A stretch of 50,815 bases of DNA from Alphaproteobacteria bacterium (GCA_013389115.1 JACADY010000024.1:1-50815); one strand, 5' to 3'. Counted from the stretch's first letter, positions 23,501-31,992 are shown. The notes: generated by a model not told the origin, from the sequence alone. Numbers and translations are program-made.

Positions 23501-24018
23501 AGATCGAGAAGCCCGCCACGCACGGCATAATCGCCCGGCTCCGCAACCGTGCTTGCGCGCGTATAGCCGCTGCGCTCGAGGTAGTCGATGACGACGGGGA
23601 GAGGCACATCCCCGCCCGCCTCGAGCACCCGCGCCCGCTCTTCCACGAACCCGCGCGCCGGTACCCGCTGGAGCGCCGCATTCACCGTCGTCACGACGAT
23701 GAGCGGCTCGCGCGCGCCTGCCCGCTGTTGCAGATGGACAAGGCACGCCATTCTCTCCGCCACGACTTCGGGTCGCGGCGAAACGCGATCATAGGGAAGG
23801 CAGTCCCACGCCGGAAAGGAGAGCACGGGAATGTCGGGCGCAAAGAAACGCAAGGCATCCGCCATCGCCGCCGCGCGTGCATCGTCCCTGGCAATATGGA
23901 GCGCCACCCCTCCGCGCGCGCGCATCGCCTGTGCAAGCAGATGGGCGTCATAGCCCTCGGGCGTCGCCGAAACGATCATGCGCCCGGGGGCTTCGGCGAT
24001 TTTTGTGATAAGGTTCAT
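20539..24018 (-). CDS. mfd: Transcription-repair coupling factor Mfd
   Basis: 1159 residues, the normal length. The N-terminal UvrB-like part ends before the RNA polymerase interaction domain (TGDLVVHVEHGIGRYLGL). The translocase has Walker A GDVGFGKTEVALRA (about residue 640), the DEEQHFG box (about 740), LTLSATPIPRTLQL, and the RecG-like QIRGRIGRSKQRAYAY motif VI. The C-terminal domain is present. It displaces stalled RNA polymerase and recruits UvrA for strand-specific repair. It follows sdhE by 20 bases and both face away from recG. Confidence 0.97.
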   Translation of the reverse strand: MNLITKIAEAPGRMIVSATPEGYDAHLLAQAMRARGGVALHIARDDARAAAMADALRFFAPDIPVLSFPAWDCLPYDRVSPRPEVVAERMACLVHLQQRAGAREPLIVVTTVNAALQRVPARGFVEERARVLEAGGDVPLPVVIDYLERSGYTRASTVAEPGDYAVRGGLLDLYPPGAAEPLRLDFFGDTLETIRRFNAEDQRSIGTLKRIALVPANEVPIERESIARFRSGYVAAFGAVTGDDPLYAAISEGRRYAGYEHWLPLFHEALETIFDYAAQGLVTLDGLAEEAADARLSQIADYHDARADALKLAREGHGAGAVSYKPLPAEALYLSSSEWEKRLRGFPTRLFTVFQRPDAIDVIDAGGKIGRDFAPERKQEINVFEAAGSYLKTLTAGRKRAIIACWSQGSAERMAGVLADHAVGSVVAVDNFAAAEKLAPSQIGLAVIAMEHGFEAPGLAVVSEQDILGDRMVRARKSRRAQNFIAEATALSTGDLVVHVEHGIGRYLGLKTLDVAGAPHDCLEIQYDGGKLFLPVENIELLTRYGSDDEGIQLDRLGGSGWQSRKAKLKNRIRDMAEQLIKVAAARELKRAPEVNPQHGSYEEFCARFPYEETEDQDRAIGEVIEDLGKGRPMDRLICGDVGFGKTEVALRAAFVAAMQGRQVAVVVPTTLLSRQHFRTFSERFKGWPIQVRQLSRLVNAKEASETRAGLASGTVDVVVGTHALLAKSIAFKDLALLIVDEEQHFGVAHKERLKQLKANVHVLTLSATPIPRTLQLALTGVKDMSIIATPPVDRLAVRTFVGPFDPLVVREALLREHYRGGQSFYVVPRISDLADAMEYLHAQVPEVKPVRAHGQMAPTQLEDVMTAFYERQYDVLVSTTIVESGLDIPTANTLIVHRADMFGLAQLYQIRGRIGRSKQRAYAYLTTPPNRTLTAGAEKRLQVLQTLDTLGAGFTLASHDLDLRGSGNLLGEEQSGHIKEVGIELYQDMLEEAVASLRAGGSAEEEGMGEWSPQISVGAPILIPESYVPDLALRLSLYRRLAEVEQSADIDGFAAELVDRFGSMPDEVKHLLKVIEIKRLCRIAAVEKIDAGPKGATISFRGNVFPKPEALILHIARQSGTMKVRPDQKIVVMRTWPDPEDRLNGAHQVVAKLAELAV

Positions 24019-24038
24019 GGGGAAGGAATTCGCGCCAA

Positions 24039-24320
24039 TCAGCGCGCCGTCAACGGCCGCGCCTGCATGCGCCTGAATAGGGGGGTGTCGAAAGCGGGCG
24101 GAACGTCTCTCCGCCCTGCGATCCAGTCATAGAGCTCTTGGTCGGGCACGTCCAGCAGCCGCTCGAAGGCTTCGATTTCAGCGGTCGTCAGGCTGAGAAG
24201 CGCCTCTTCCGCAAAGCCGCCGACGATCAGGTCGCACTCCTTCGTGCCCCGGTGACGGGCAAGGTATAAGAGCCGCTTGAGGCGGGGCTCTGCGTTTTCC
24301 CAGGGGTTTCGTTCGCTCAT
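24039..24320 (-). CDS. sdhE: Succinate dehydrogenase assembly factor SdhE
   Basis: 93 residues of the SdhE/SdhAF2 (DUF339) family, which helps attach FAD covalently to succinate dehydrogenase. The conserved RHRG is at residues 22-25 (YLARHRGTKECD), followed by the helical bundle ending LYDWIAGRRDVP. The ATG at 24320 puts RHRG at the usual position. It precedes mfd on the same strand and is divergent from recG, a neighbourhood common in Alphaproteobacteria. Confidence 0.93.
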   Translation of the reverse strand: MSERNPWENAEPRLKRLLYLARHRGTKECDLIVGGFAEEALLSLTTAEIEAFERLLDVPDQELYDWIAGRRDVPPAFDTPLFRRMQARPLTAR

Positions 24321-24430
24321 GTCTTCCCGTGTCCGCAAGGTCCGCATATAGCCTGACTTGTGTCTGCCTGGAAGGGCATGCCGCTGTCCATCGATTGAGC
24401 TGCGCGCGCATTGGTTTATGGTCGGCCGCG

Positions 24431-26515
24431 ATGCGACCTCAGATTCTCTTCCCCCTCTTCGCATCGGTCCGCAGCCTGCCGGGCGTGGGTCCGAAGCTGG
24501 AGCGCCTTCTGGCCCGGCTCTCCTGCGAGCGGGTCGTTGATCTCCTGTGGCTGAAGCCCTCCGGCCTTATCGACCGGCGCGCGCGGCCGGCGATCGCCGT
24601 CGCCGCTGAAGGGCAGATCGCGACCATCGAGGCAAAGGTTGAGATCCACTACCCGCCGCGCAGCCCCCGCCGGCCCTATAAGGTGCTGCTGTCCGATGCA
24701 TCGGGGCGGCTGCTTCTCGTCTTCTTCAGGGGCGAGGAGGCCTACCTCAAAGGCGTCCTCCCCCTTGGCGAAACGCGCATCGTCTCCGGCCGCATCGAGA
24801 TCTTCAATGATCAGCGCCAGATGACGCACCCCGACTACATCCTGAAGCCGGAGGATTTCGCGGGCCTGCCCCTGTTGGAGCCCGTCTATCCCCTGACAGA
24901 GGGCCTCACCCCCAAGGTCCTTGCCCGCATCGTCCATGCCGCGCTCGACCATGCGCCCGAACTCCCCGAATGGCAGGACCGGCCCTGGCTTGAGAAACAG
25001 CATTGGCCCACCTGGCGTGAGGCTGTCCGCGCCCTCCACGCGCCGCAATCGCCGGCGGCGATCGACCCCGAGGCGCCCGAGCGCATGCGCCTTGCCTATG
25101 ACGAGCTTCTGTCCAATCAGTTGGCCCTGCTCCTCATCCGTACACGGATGAAGCGCCAGCGCGGCCGCGCGCTTGTGAGCGAAGGCATCCTGCGCAAAAA
25201 GGCGCTGGCCGCCCTTCCCTTCGCCCTCACCGTCGGGCAGAGGCAGGCCCTCTCCGAAATCGATGCGGACATGCAGGCCCCGGCGCGGATGATGCGCCTG
25301 CTGCAGGGCGATGTTGGTTCGGGCAAGACCGTGATCGCGTTTCTGGCGCTTTTGGCGGCGGTGGAAGCAGGAGCCCAGGGCGCCATGATGGCACCGACCG
25401 AAATCCTCACCCGTCAGCACGCAGGCGCGCTTGAGCCGCTTTGCAGAAGCGTCGGCTTGCGCATGGCCGTGCTCACCGGCCGAGAAAAGGGAAAGCCGCG
25501 CGAAGCCGTGCTTTCGGCGCTCGCGCGCGGGGAGATCGACATTCTCATCGGCACCCACGCGCTTTTTTCCGAGGATGTCACCTTCAAGGATCTGGGGCTC
25601 GCCGTCATCGATGAGCAGCACCGCTTCGGCGTCCATCAGCGCCTCGCTCTGCAGGCAAAGAACGGCATTCCTGTCGATGTGCTCGTCATGACGGCAACGC
25701 CCATTCCGCGCACGCTCGCACTCACCGCCTATGGCGACATGGATGTCTCGCGCCTCATTGAAAAGCCGGCCGGCCGAATGCCCGTGGCGACGCGTGTGCT
25801 GGCCCAATCCCGGATCGATGAGGTGATCGCCGGCTTGGAGCGCGAGATCGCCCATGGCGGCCGCGCTTATTGGGTTTGTCCGCTCGTTGAGGAATCCGAG
25901 GCGGTCGACTGGGCCGCCGCGGAGGCTCGTTATCGCGAATTGCATGACCACTTCGGCGCGCATGTGGGTCTCGTTCACGGGCGCATGAAAGGCGCGGAGA
26001 AGGACGAGGTCATGGCCCGTTTCAAGGACGGCGCGCTGAAGGTCCTCGTCTCGACGACCGTGATCGAAGTGGGCGTCGATGTGCCCGAAGCGACCGTGAT
26101 GATTATCGATGAGGCGGAGCGCTTCGGGCTTGCCCAGCTCCACCAGCTACGTGGCCGCGTCGGTCGCGGCACGCGCCCGGGCACCTGTATTCTGCTCTAC
26201 CGGCCGCCATTGTCGGATACGGGACGAAGACGCTTGCAGGTCATGCGCGAAACGGATGACGGCTTCAAGATCGCCGAGGAAGACCTCCGCCTGCGCGGCT
26301 CTGGCGAACTTTTGGGAACGCGCCAGAGCGGCCTGCCGGAATTCCGCCTCGCGGATCTCGACTTTCATGGCGAGCTTCTGCTTGCGGCGCGGGATGATGC
26401 CGCGATGATCGTTGCGCGCGATGAGGGCCTTCTGACGCCGCGCGGCGAGGCCTTGCGCACGCTGCTCTATCTCTTCGGGCGCGATGAGGCCGTGCGTTAC
26501 TTGCGCTCAGGATGA
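24431..26515 (+). CDS. recG: ATP-dependent DNA helicase RecG
   Basis: 694 residues. The wedge/OB domain is N-terminal, starting PQILFPLFASVRSLPGVGPKL. The helicase has GDVGSGKT (about residue 293), MMAPTEILTRQH, the DEQHRFG box (about 393), MTATPIPRTLAL, and motif VI QLHQLRGRVGRG. It reverses stalled replication forks and branch-migrates recombination junctions. The ATG at 24431 matches the family start. It is divergent from sdhE-mfd with a 110-bp shared promoter region. Confidence 0.97.
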   Translation: MRPQILFPLFASVRSLPGVGPKLERLLARLSCERVVDLLWLKPSGLIDRRARPAIAVAAEGQIATIEAKVEIHYPPRSPRRPYKVLLSDASGRLLLVFFRGEEAYLKGVLPLGETRIVSGRIEIFNDQRQMTHPDYILKPEDFAGLPLLEPVYPLTEGLTPKVLARIVHAALDHAPELPEWQDRPWLEKQHWPTWREAVRALHAPQSPAAIDPEAPERMRLAYDELLSNQLALLLIRTRMKRQRGRALVSEGILRKKALAALPFALTVGQRQALSEIDADMQAPARMMRLLQGDVGSGKTVIAFLALLAAVEAGAQGAMMAPTEILTRQHAGALEPLCRSVGLRMAVLTGREKGKPREAVLSALARGEIDILIGTHALFSEDVTFKDLGLAVIDEQHRFGVHQRLALQAKNGIPVDVLVMTATPIPRTLALTAYGDMDVSRLIEKPAGRMPVATRVLAQSRIDEVIAGLEREIAHGGRAYWVCPLVEESEAVDWAAAEARYRELHDHFGAHVGLVHGRMKGAEKDEVMARFKDGALKVLVSTTVIEVGVDVPEATVMIIDEAERFGLAQLHQLRGRVGRGTRPGTCILLYRPPLSDTGRRRLQVMRETDDGFKIAEEDLRLRGSGELLGTRQSGLPEFRLADLDFHGELLLAARDDAAMIVARDEGLLTPRGEALRTLLYLFGRDEAVRYLRSG

Positions 26516-26566
26516 TCCGTTGACGGATGGCTGGAACAAGCTAGCCTTGTCGGCAACGAGGAAATC

Positions 26567-27580
26567 ATGCCCCAGGAACAAGAATTTGCCGCTGCGATAA
26601 GGGCGGCCATCGCCCGCGCCATACCGGGTGTCACGGCGATCGAAAGGCTGCTGAGACTATCCGGCGGCGCGAGCCAGGAGACCTGGTCCCTCGATGCCCT
26701 CACCGAAAAGGGACGCATCCCGCTCATCCTGCGCCGCCGCCCCCAAGGCCGCGCCGACGCTGGAGAAGGCGCCACGGCCGTGCCTTTGGAAACCGAGGCA
26801 GAGGTCATAAGGCGCGTGGCGGCATCGGGCGTGCCCGTCCCGCCCGTGCCCTATGTTTGTGCGGTCGAAGACGGCATCGGCTCCGCCTTTTTCATGAACA
26901 GGATTGAAGGGGAGACGATCGCGCGCAAGATCCTGCGCGACGAACGTTTCGCGCGCGTGCGCCCGAAACTGGCCCGCCAATGCGGTGAGATCCTTGCAAG
27001 AATCCATCGATGCGAGACGGCCGCGCTGCCGCCCCTCAAGGTTTCGGCCGGGCCTGCCCAGCTTGCGACCTACAAGGAGATTTACGAACGCTTCGACTAC
27101 CCCCATCCCATCTTCGATTTGGCGATTGCGTGGTTGAAGGAGCGTCTTGAGGATACGCCTCAGCCTGTCTTGGTGCATGGAGACTTCCGGAACGGCAATC
27201 TGATGATCGATGAGAGCGGCATCGCCGCCGTGCTCGACTGGGAGTTGACCCATTTGGGCGACCCACGCGAGGACCTTGCCTGGATCTGCGTCAATTCGTG
27301 GCGCTTCGGCATGAGCGAAAATCGCGTCGGCGGTTTCGGGCATCTCGAAGATCTGCTGCAGGCCTATGCGGATGCGGGCGGCGTCCATGTCACGCCCGAG
27401 GAGATCAGGGTCTGGGAAGTGCTGGGAAGCCTCAAATGGGGTATCATGTGCATGACGATGTATGGGGCCTTTGCGACGGGCGCGGACCGCAGCATTGAGC
27501 GCGCGGCGATTGGCCGGCGCGCTTCGGAAGCCGAAATCGATCTTGTCAATCTGCTCATTCCCCGGAGAGCCGCATCATGA
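26567..27580 (+). CDS. Phosphotransferase family protein (APH / ACAD10-like kinase fold)
   Basis: 337 residues with the aminoglycoside/choline kinase fold: nucleotide loop LRLSGGASQETWSLDA, the catalytic block VLVHGDFRNGNLMIDESG with its Asp, and LDWELTHLGDPREDLAW for Mg binding. This branch is tied to fatty-acyl metabolism (as in ACAD10/11, where the kinase domain phosphorylates hydroxyacyl-CoA) rather than to drug resistance. It overlaps the DUF6285 gene by 4 bases, its usual partner. Confidence 0.88.
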   Translation: MPQEQEFAAAIRAAIARAIPGVTAIERLLRLSGGASQETWSLDALTEKGRIPLILRRRPQGRADAGEGATAVPLETEAEVIRRVAASGVPVPPVPYVCAVEDGIGSAFFMNRIEGETIARKILRDERFARVRPKLARQCGEILARIHRCETAALPPLKVSAGPAQLATYKEIYERFDYPHPIFDLAIAWLKERLEDTPQPVLVHGDFRNGNLMIDESGIAAVLDWELTHLGDPREDLAWICVNSWRFGMSENRVGGFGHLEDLLQAYADAGGVHVTPEEIRVWEVLGSLKWGIMCMTMYGAFATGADRSIERAAIGRRASEAEIDLVNLLIPRRAAS

Positions 27581-27948
27581 TGGATCAGCCTTCATCGCTG
27601 GAGATGATCGCAGCCGTGCGTGAGTTCCTCGAGACCCGCGTGCTGCCGGCGCTTGAGGGGCACACGGCCTTTCATGCGCGCGTTGCCATCAACGTGCTGG
27701 GCATCATCGCGCGTGAGCTTGAGCAATACCCCGCCGCCCTCGAAGAGGAGCGCAGGCGTCTCGAAGCGATCCTCGGCCACCCCGGCCCGATCGAGGGCCT
27801 GGCGCGCGAGCTCTGCCTGAAATTGCGCGACGGCAGTCTGGGGCTCGAAAGCCCAGGTGTTGCGGAGCACCTGCGCCTTTCAACCATCGCCAAGGTGGCG
27901 ATCGACCAGCCGCTTTACTCAGGCCTCAAGACGGCGCTGACGCCTTAA
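27577..27948 (+). CDS. DUF6285 protein
   Basis: 123 residues, helical, with no membrane segment. It has the layout of DUF6285 proteins that follow phosphotransferase genes: LEMIAAVREFLETRVLPAL, FHARVAINVLGIIARELEQ, and a C-terminal STIAKVAIDQPLYSGLKTAL. The overlap (ATGA) with the upstream kinase indicates coupled translation. Its molecular role is unknown; it is presumably a partner of the kinase. An acyl-CoA dehydrogenase, commonly the third member of this group, is absent here. Confidence 0.82.
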   Translation: MMDQPSSLEMIAAVREFLETRVLPALEGHTAFHARVAINVLGIIARELEQYPAALEEERRRLEAILGHPGPIEGLARELCLKLRDGSLGLESPGVAEHLRLSTIAKVAIDQPLYSGLKTALTP

Positions 27949-27960
27949 AGTCGATGCTTT

Positions 27961-29373
27961 TCAGGCCGAGGACGCGGCCGTGCGGTTTGCGGCGAGGCTC
28001 GATTGGCTTGCAACAATGAGCCAAAGGATCACCGCCTGTGCCCACGCCGCGGCCGGGCCAAGCAGCCCCGGCTCTGTGGGCGATGGAATGAAAAGCCACG
28101 CCCCCGCCCCGCCCCAGCCTGAGATGATTGCGGGCGCGCCGAACCACAGGATCAGCAGGGTGACGAGCGCCGCGATATCGCCGCGCCTTTGTCCGGGCAG
28201 AAAGTTCCAGAAGAGAAAGATGGCAAGGTCGCGCGCAACGAAACCAAGCCAGGCCACGATGCCATTGCGCACGTCATCGGCGCTGACATGCGGTCTGTAT
28301 TCGAGCGCCTCGCGCACGATGCCGACATCGAGCGTGCCCATGAGACCGACACCGGAGACAACGAGTGCGGCATAGGCGAAGAACCACGCGGGAAGCGAGA
28401 CCAGCACCTGATCGAGGCGCCCGGTGAGAAAGCGGGACCCGATCCAGCGATAGTGGACAAGATCTTTGGGTTCGAACAGCGCGCTTGCATAGACGAGAAA
28501 GGCATAGACCGAACTTGCCGTAAGCCATTGCAGCCCGCGAACGGCTGACCGCGCGCCATCCGTTTCAATCTCGCTGAAGCCGGTGAAATAGACACCGACA
28601 AAAAGGAGGAACGCGATCCAGGCAAAGGGCCAGTTGCGCATCATGAGTTCGATGCGCATCACCCGCTGACAGCCGAGCAACCCCCAGCCGATGAAGATCG
28701 CAAGCGAGACGAGCACGAACGGCGTCGCCTCGAACGTGATCTGCCACCAGCGCACGGTCTCAACGAGCCCCTGTGCCGTGTCGCCATCCACATTGCGCAT
28801 CGCGGCCATGAACGTATCGGGACGGATGAATTGCCATAGCCCCTGAATGGACCAGGCCGCGATGATGCCGGCGAGCGTGAAGATGAAGACTTCCAGCCGC
28901 GAGACGCCCGCCTGACGCCGGCGAACCGCAAGAAGGCTCGAATAGAGCGCCACCACATGCGCGCCAAGCCCTTCGGTCAGCAGCTGCCCGAAGCCATAGA
29001 GGGCCGAGACAGGGCCGCTGATTTGAATGGTGTAATAGCCCGCGACCGCGAGACAAATGAGGCCGCAATACCAGGTGAACGCCGTTGCGCCGAAGAGTTT
29101 TCCCCACACCATCTGCCAGGGTTCAAGGGAGGAGAGGCGCTGCTGATCCCAGGTGCGGTCGCGGATTTCTCCCACCACCCCATGCGCCGCCTTCCAGCTT
29201 CCCCACAGAATGACGATGAGGAAAAACAGCGTATCGGCTGTTTCGCCTACGACCTCGGCGGAATCGCTCGCCGTCGCCGTTGCAAGGAAGAGGAGGCCGA
29301 GTGCGAGGGGCGCAAGCACGACCCGCCGCGGCGTCATCTCAAGCCAGAGATTGCGGATGAGTTCGGGGTTCAT
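27961..29373 (-). CDS. ABC-2 type transporter permease
   Basis: 470 residues with about 10-12 hydrophobic segments (for example VVLAPLALGLLFLATATA, IVILWGSWKAAHGVVGEI, FVLVSLAIFIGWGLLGCQ). A short conserved-looking motif RDRTWDQQRLSSLEPWQMVWGK follows the first two helices, as in GldA/NatB-type ABC-2 permeases. The start overlaps the ATPase stop by 4 bases. The substrate is unknown. Confidence 0.82.
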   Translation of the reverse strand: MNPELIRNLWLEMTPRRVVLAPLALGLLFLATATASDSAEVVGETADTLFFLIVILWGSWKAAHGVVGEIRDRTWDQQRLSSLEPWQMVWGKLFGATAFTWYCGLICLAVAGYYTIQISGPVSALYGFGQLLTEGLGAHVVALYSSLLAVRRRQAGVSRLEVFIFTLAGIIAAWSIQGLWQFIRPDTFMAAMRNVDGDTAQGLVETVRWWQITFEATPFVLVSLAIFIGWGLLGCQRVMRIELMMRNWPFAWIAFLLFVGVYFTGFSEIETDGARSAVRGLQWLTASSVYAFLVYASALFEPKDLVHYRWIGSRFLTGRLDQVLVSLPAWFFAYAALVVSGVGLMGTLDVGIVREALEYRPHVSADDVRNGIVAWLGFVARDLAIFLFWNFLPGQRRGDIAALVTLLILWFGAPAIISGWGGAGAWLFIPSPTEPGLLGPAAAWAQAVILWLIVASQSSLAANRTAASSA

Positions 29374-30290
29374 GGCCGTCGCGCCTTGTTCACTTCATCG
29401 AAATAGGTCTCTTCAAGACTTCGCTTCGTCTCTGCGAATTCGATGACGGCAAAGCCTGCTCCGATCAGCGCGGATAAAAGTCTGGCCCGCTCTTGGGCCC
29501 CGCCGCTGAACGAGAATACCGCCCGGTCGGCCGAGGGCGTGACATTGCCAACCCCTTCCTGAGCAGAAAGGAAACCGCCAAGCCGCCCATCCTCGCCCGC
29601 AAGCATTACGCGCATCAGCGGAGCCGTCCCCGCGCCCACCGAAACGGCCTTCCCGCCCGCGATCCGGCCATCATCGATGATGACCATCTGGTCGGAATAG
29701 TCCTGCAATTCGGCAAGGATGTGCGATGAGACGATGAGCGTGAGGCCGAGCGCCTTCAGATCGAGGAGAAGCTGCGAGAGATCCCGCCGCGCCTGCGGAT
29801 CAAGACCGGCCGCCGGCTCATCCAGCAGCAGCACGCGCGGCTCATGCACGATCGCCTGCCCGATCGCGAGTCGCTGGCGTAATCCACGGCTCAACTCGCC
29901 CGCACGGCTCTCCATCCGGTCGCTGAGCGAGACGCGCTTGGCCGCCTTTGCAACCGCGCCGGAGGTCGAAGAAGGAGGAATACCGTGGCTGCGTGCAGCA
30001 TAGGTCAGGCACTGCGCAACCGTCAGCTCGTCATAAAGGCCGAAAAAATCGGGCAGATAGCCAAGCCGCTCATGAATTTTGCGTGGATGCTCGCGCGTAT
30101 CGAGGCCATCGATCACGACCTTCCCCGAATAGGGCATCTCGAGCGCCGCAAGGCAGCGCAGCAGCGTCGTCTTGCCCGCGCCGTTGGGGCCGACAAGCGC
30201 GGTAATGCTCGCCCCGCTGATGGTCAGGGAAACGCCATGGAGGGCGCGCTTGGTAGGATATTCGTAGATGAGGTCGACGACCTCGATCAT
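29370..30290 (-). CDS. ABC transporter ATP-binding protein
   Basis: 306 residues. Walker A GPNGAGKT is at 34-41, the Q-loop lies in RLGYLPDFFGLYDELTV, the signature is ELSRGLRQRLAIGQA (LSRG instead of LSGGQ), Walker B is VLLLDEPAAGLDP, and the switch His is in LIVSSHILAELQD. It is of the CcmA/DrrA exporter type with an extra 70-residue C-terminal domain. It pairs with the overlapping permease gene and works at the cytoplasmic side of the inner membrane. Confidence 0.92.
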   Translation of the reverse strand: MIEVVDLIYEYPTKRALHGVSLTISGASITALVGPNGAGKTTLLRCLAALEMPYSGKVVIDGLDTREHPRKIHERLGYLPDFFGLYDELTVAQCLTYAARSHGIPPSSTSGAVAKAAKRVSLSDRMESRAGELSRGLRQRLAIGQAIVHEPRVLLLDEPAAGLDPQARRDLSQLLLDLKALGLTLIVSSHILAELQDYSDQMVIIDDGRIAGGKAVSVGAGTAPLMRVMLAGEDGRLGGFLSAQEGVGNVTPSADRAVFSFSGGAQERARLLSALIGAGFAVIEFAETKRSLEETYFDEVNKARRP

Positions 30291-30377
30291 GTCCGCCCCC
30301 CGGCGATGGGTAACCGGAGGGCAGACTAGGCGATCGCTGCAGGGCCGTCGAGTAACGTCCTGATGATCGAAGATTTA

Positions 30378-31580
30378 TTAGACGCCCTGTTGCCCGATGA
30401 TGGCAACTGAGCAGACATTCATGGAGGGCGACCCGCCCAGATTATGGGTGAGGCCGAGTTTCGGATCCTTCAATTGGCGTGCACCCGCCCGCCCCTGAAG
30501 CTGCAGATACATCTCATAGAGCATGCGCAGGCCAGAGGCGCCGATCGGATGGCCAAAGCACTTGAGCCCGCCATCAATCTGGCACGGCACCTGACCGTCC
30601 GAATCATAAAAGCCGCTCATCACGTCCTTCCAGGCTTCACCCTCCTTCGAGATGTACAAGTCTTCCATGGTGACAAGTTCGGTGATCGAGAAACAGTCAT
30701 GCACCTCGATCATCGAGATCTCGTTGCGCGGATCGCGCACGCCCGCCTCTTCATAGGCCTTCTTCGAGGCGATTCGCGCCGTGTGGAAATAGCTGCCGTC
30801 CCAGGAATTATGCGCGCTCTCAAGACCGTTCGAGACCGAAAGCTGCAGCGCCTTCACGGTCACGAAGTCCTTCTTTCCAAGGCTGCGCGCAATCTCAGGG
30901 GTCGTCACGACCGCCGCTGCCGCGCCGTCCGAAACGCCGCAGCAATCAAAGAGCCCCAAGGGCTCGGCGATCATCGGCGCGTTGAGGCACATTTCCTCCG
31001 TGATCGGCTTTTGCAGATGCGCCTTCGCATTCTTCGCGCCATTGGCATGGCTCTTCACCGAGACATGCGCGATCGCCCGCTTGAGATCGTCCTTGGAGAC
31101 GCCGTGCTTCGCGCGATAGGCCGACGCCAGTTGCGCGAAATTGCCGGGCGCTGATCCGTTGGCGCCCCATTGCGGCAGCAGCGTGCCCGGCTGCCCCGTG
31201 GGAAGGCCGCCATAGCCCGTGTCCTTCAGCTTCTCGGCACCTACGGCAAGCGCGATGTCGCAGGCCCCCGCCGCCACGGCATAGACGGCACCGCGGAACG
31301 CTTCCGAGCCGGAGGCGCAGAAATTCTCGACCCGTGTGACGGAAATATTCGGCAGGCGCAGCGCAACCGAAAGCGGCGTGCCGCCCTTGCCGACGCCGAT
31401 CTCATCGATATGCGTTGAGAACCATGCGGCATCGAGCTGCGTCGCCTCGATACCCGCATCCTGCATGGCCTCGAGATAGGCCTCGACCATCAGCTCTTCG
31501 GCGCCCGCTTCCCAGCGTTCCCCGAACTTCGAGCAGCCCATCCCGAGAATGGCGACCTTGTCCTTGATGCCTTTGGGCAT
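30378..31580 (-). CDS. Thiolase family protein (SCP2-thiolase/DitF type)
   Basis: 400 residues of the thiolase fold. The nucleophile is Cys88 in VENFCASGSEAFRGAVYA; EVHDCFSITELVTMEDL and LKCFGHPIGASGLRML supply the histidines. The ending HNLGGSPSMNVCSVAI is that of SCP-x-like enzymes. It would cleave or form 3-oxoacyl-CoA, or act with a DUF35 partner as a side-chain aldolase. A DUF35-containing gene lies three kilobases away in the same direction. AAAGGGAGG precedes the ATG. Confidence 0.88.
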   Translation of the reverse strand: MPKGIKDKVAILGMGCSKFGERWEAGAEELMVEAYLEAMQDAGIEATQLDAAWFSTHIDEIGVGKGGTPLSVALRLPNISVTRVENFCASGSEAFRGAVYAVAAGACDIALAVGAEKLKDTGYGGLPTGQPGTLLPQWGANGSAPGNFAQLASAYRAKHGVSKDDLKRAIAHVSVKSHANGAKNAKAHLQKPITEEMCLNAPMIAEPLGLFDCCGVSDGAAAAVVTTPEIARSLGKKDFVTVKALQLSVSNGLESAHNSWDGSYFHTARIASKKAYEEAGVRDPRNEISMIEVHDCFSITELVTMEDLYISKEGEAWKDVMSGFYDSDGQVPCQIDGGLKCFGHPIGASGLRMLYEMYLQLQGRAGARQLKDPKLGLTHNLGGSPSMNVCSVAIIGQQGV

Positions 31581-31672
31581 GCCTCACGCCTCCCTTTGCG
31601 TTGAATTCTGGAAGTGTGAGGATGGGCCTCGCCAAGGCTGCCGTAAAGCATAGATTGCAGGGGAAATAAATT

Positions 31673-31695
31673 ATGACTAGTCTGATGACTAGTCA
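31673..31695 (+). promoter_or_regulatory. Probable operator of the Phd/VapC operon
   Basis: ATGACTAGTC occurs twice (31673-31682 and 31685-31694), 12 bases apart; each contains the palindrome GACTAGTC. It lies 16 bases upstream of the antitoxin ATG, where such antitoxins bind to repress their own operon. The flanking A/T-rich stretch would hold the promoter. Confidence 0.65.
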
Positions 31696-31710
31696 GCAAA
31701 GAAGGTCTCC

Positions 31711-31992
31711 ATGGACACGAAGCCAGCAAAGCCCTTGCGTGAATGGCCCGTTCAGGAGGCGAAGGCGCGCTTCAGCGAACTAGTCTTGGAGGCGGAACGC
31801 CACGGCCCCCAGATGATCACGAAGCGCGGCGTAAAAGCCGCGGTCATCGTATCCGCGGAGGAATGGGAGCGCCTCACGACGCCGCGAAAACGCAACGCCA
31901 TAGAGGTGCTCATGGCTCCAGAAGCCAGGTTCGATGATCTGCAGATTCCCGACCGCAAGGCCTATCGCGGCCGCCGCATTCCAAGACTCTAA
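31711..31992 (+). CDS. Type II antitoxin of the Phd/YefM family
   Basis: 93 residues. The N-terminal DNA-binding part has the family pattern WPVQEAKARFSELVLEAERH, then GPQMITKRGVKAAVIVSAEEWERL. The C-terminal region (RKAYRGRRIPRL) should wrap the toxin. It neutralises the VapC-like RNase encoded downstream and, with it, represses the operon. The tail is short and basic, as in partners of alphaproteobacterial VapC toxins. It stands between acyl-CoA genes with no relation to them, so it was probably acquired. Confidence 0.88.
   Translation: MDTKPAKPLREWPVQEAKARFSELVLEAERHGPQMITKRGVKAAVIVSAEEWERLTTPRKRNAIEVLMAPEARFDDLQIPDRKAYRGRRIPRL

Noticed and set aside
22459-24132. Long open frame (557 codons) on the plus strand opposite mfd
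   Set aside because: It is antisense to a complete, motif-rich mfd and its residues are Arg/His/Asp-biased with no domain. High-GC codon use creates such shadows.
24416-26143. Long open frame (575 codons) on the minus strand opposite recG
   Set aside because: It lies antisense to all helicase motifs of recG, has no recognisable fold and no ribosome site.
26567-27580. Aminoglycoside phosphotransferase resistance gene
   Set aside because: The kinase fold is right, but the DUF6285 partner and sequence blocks fit the ACAD10/11-linked branch.
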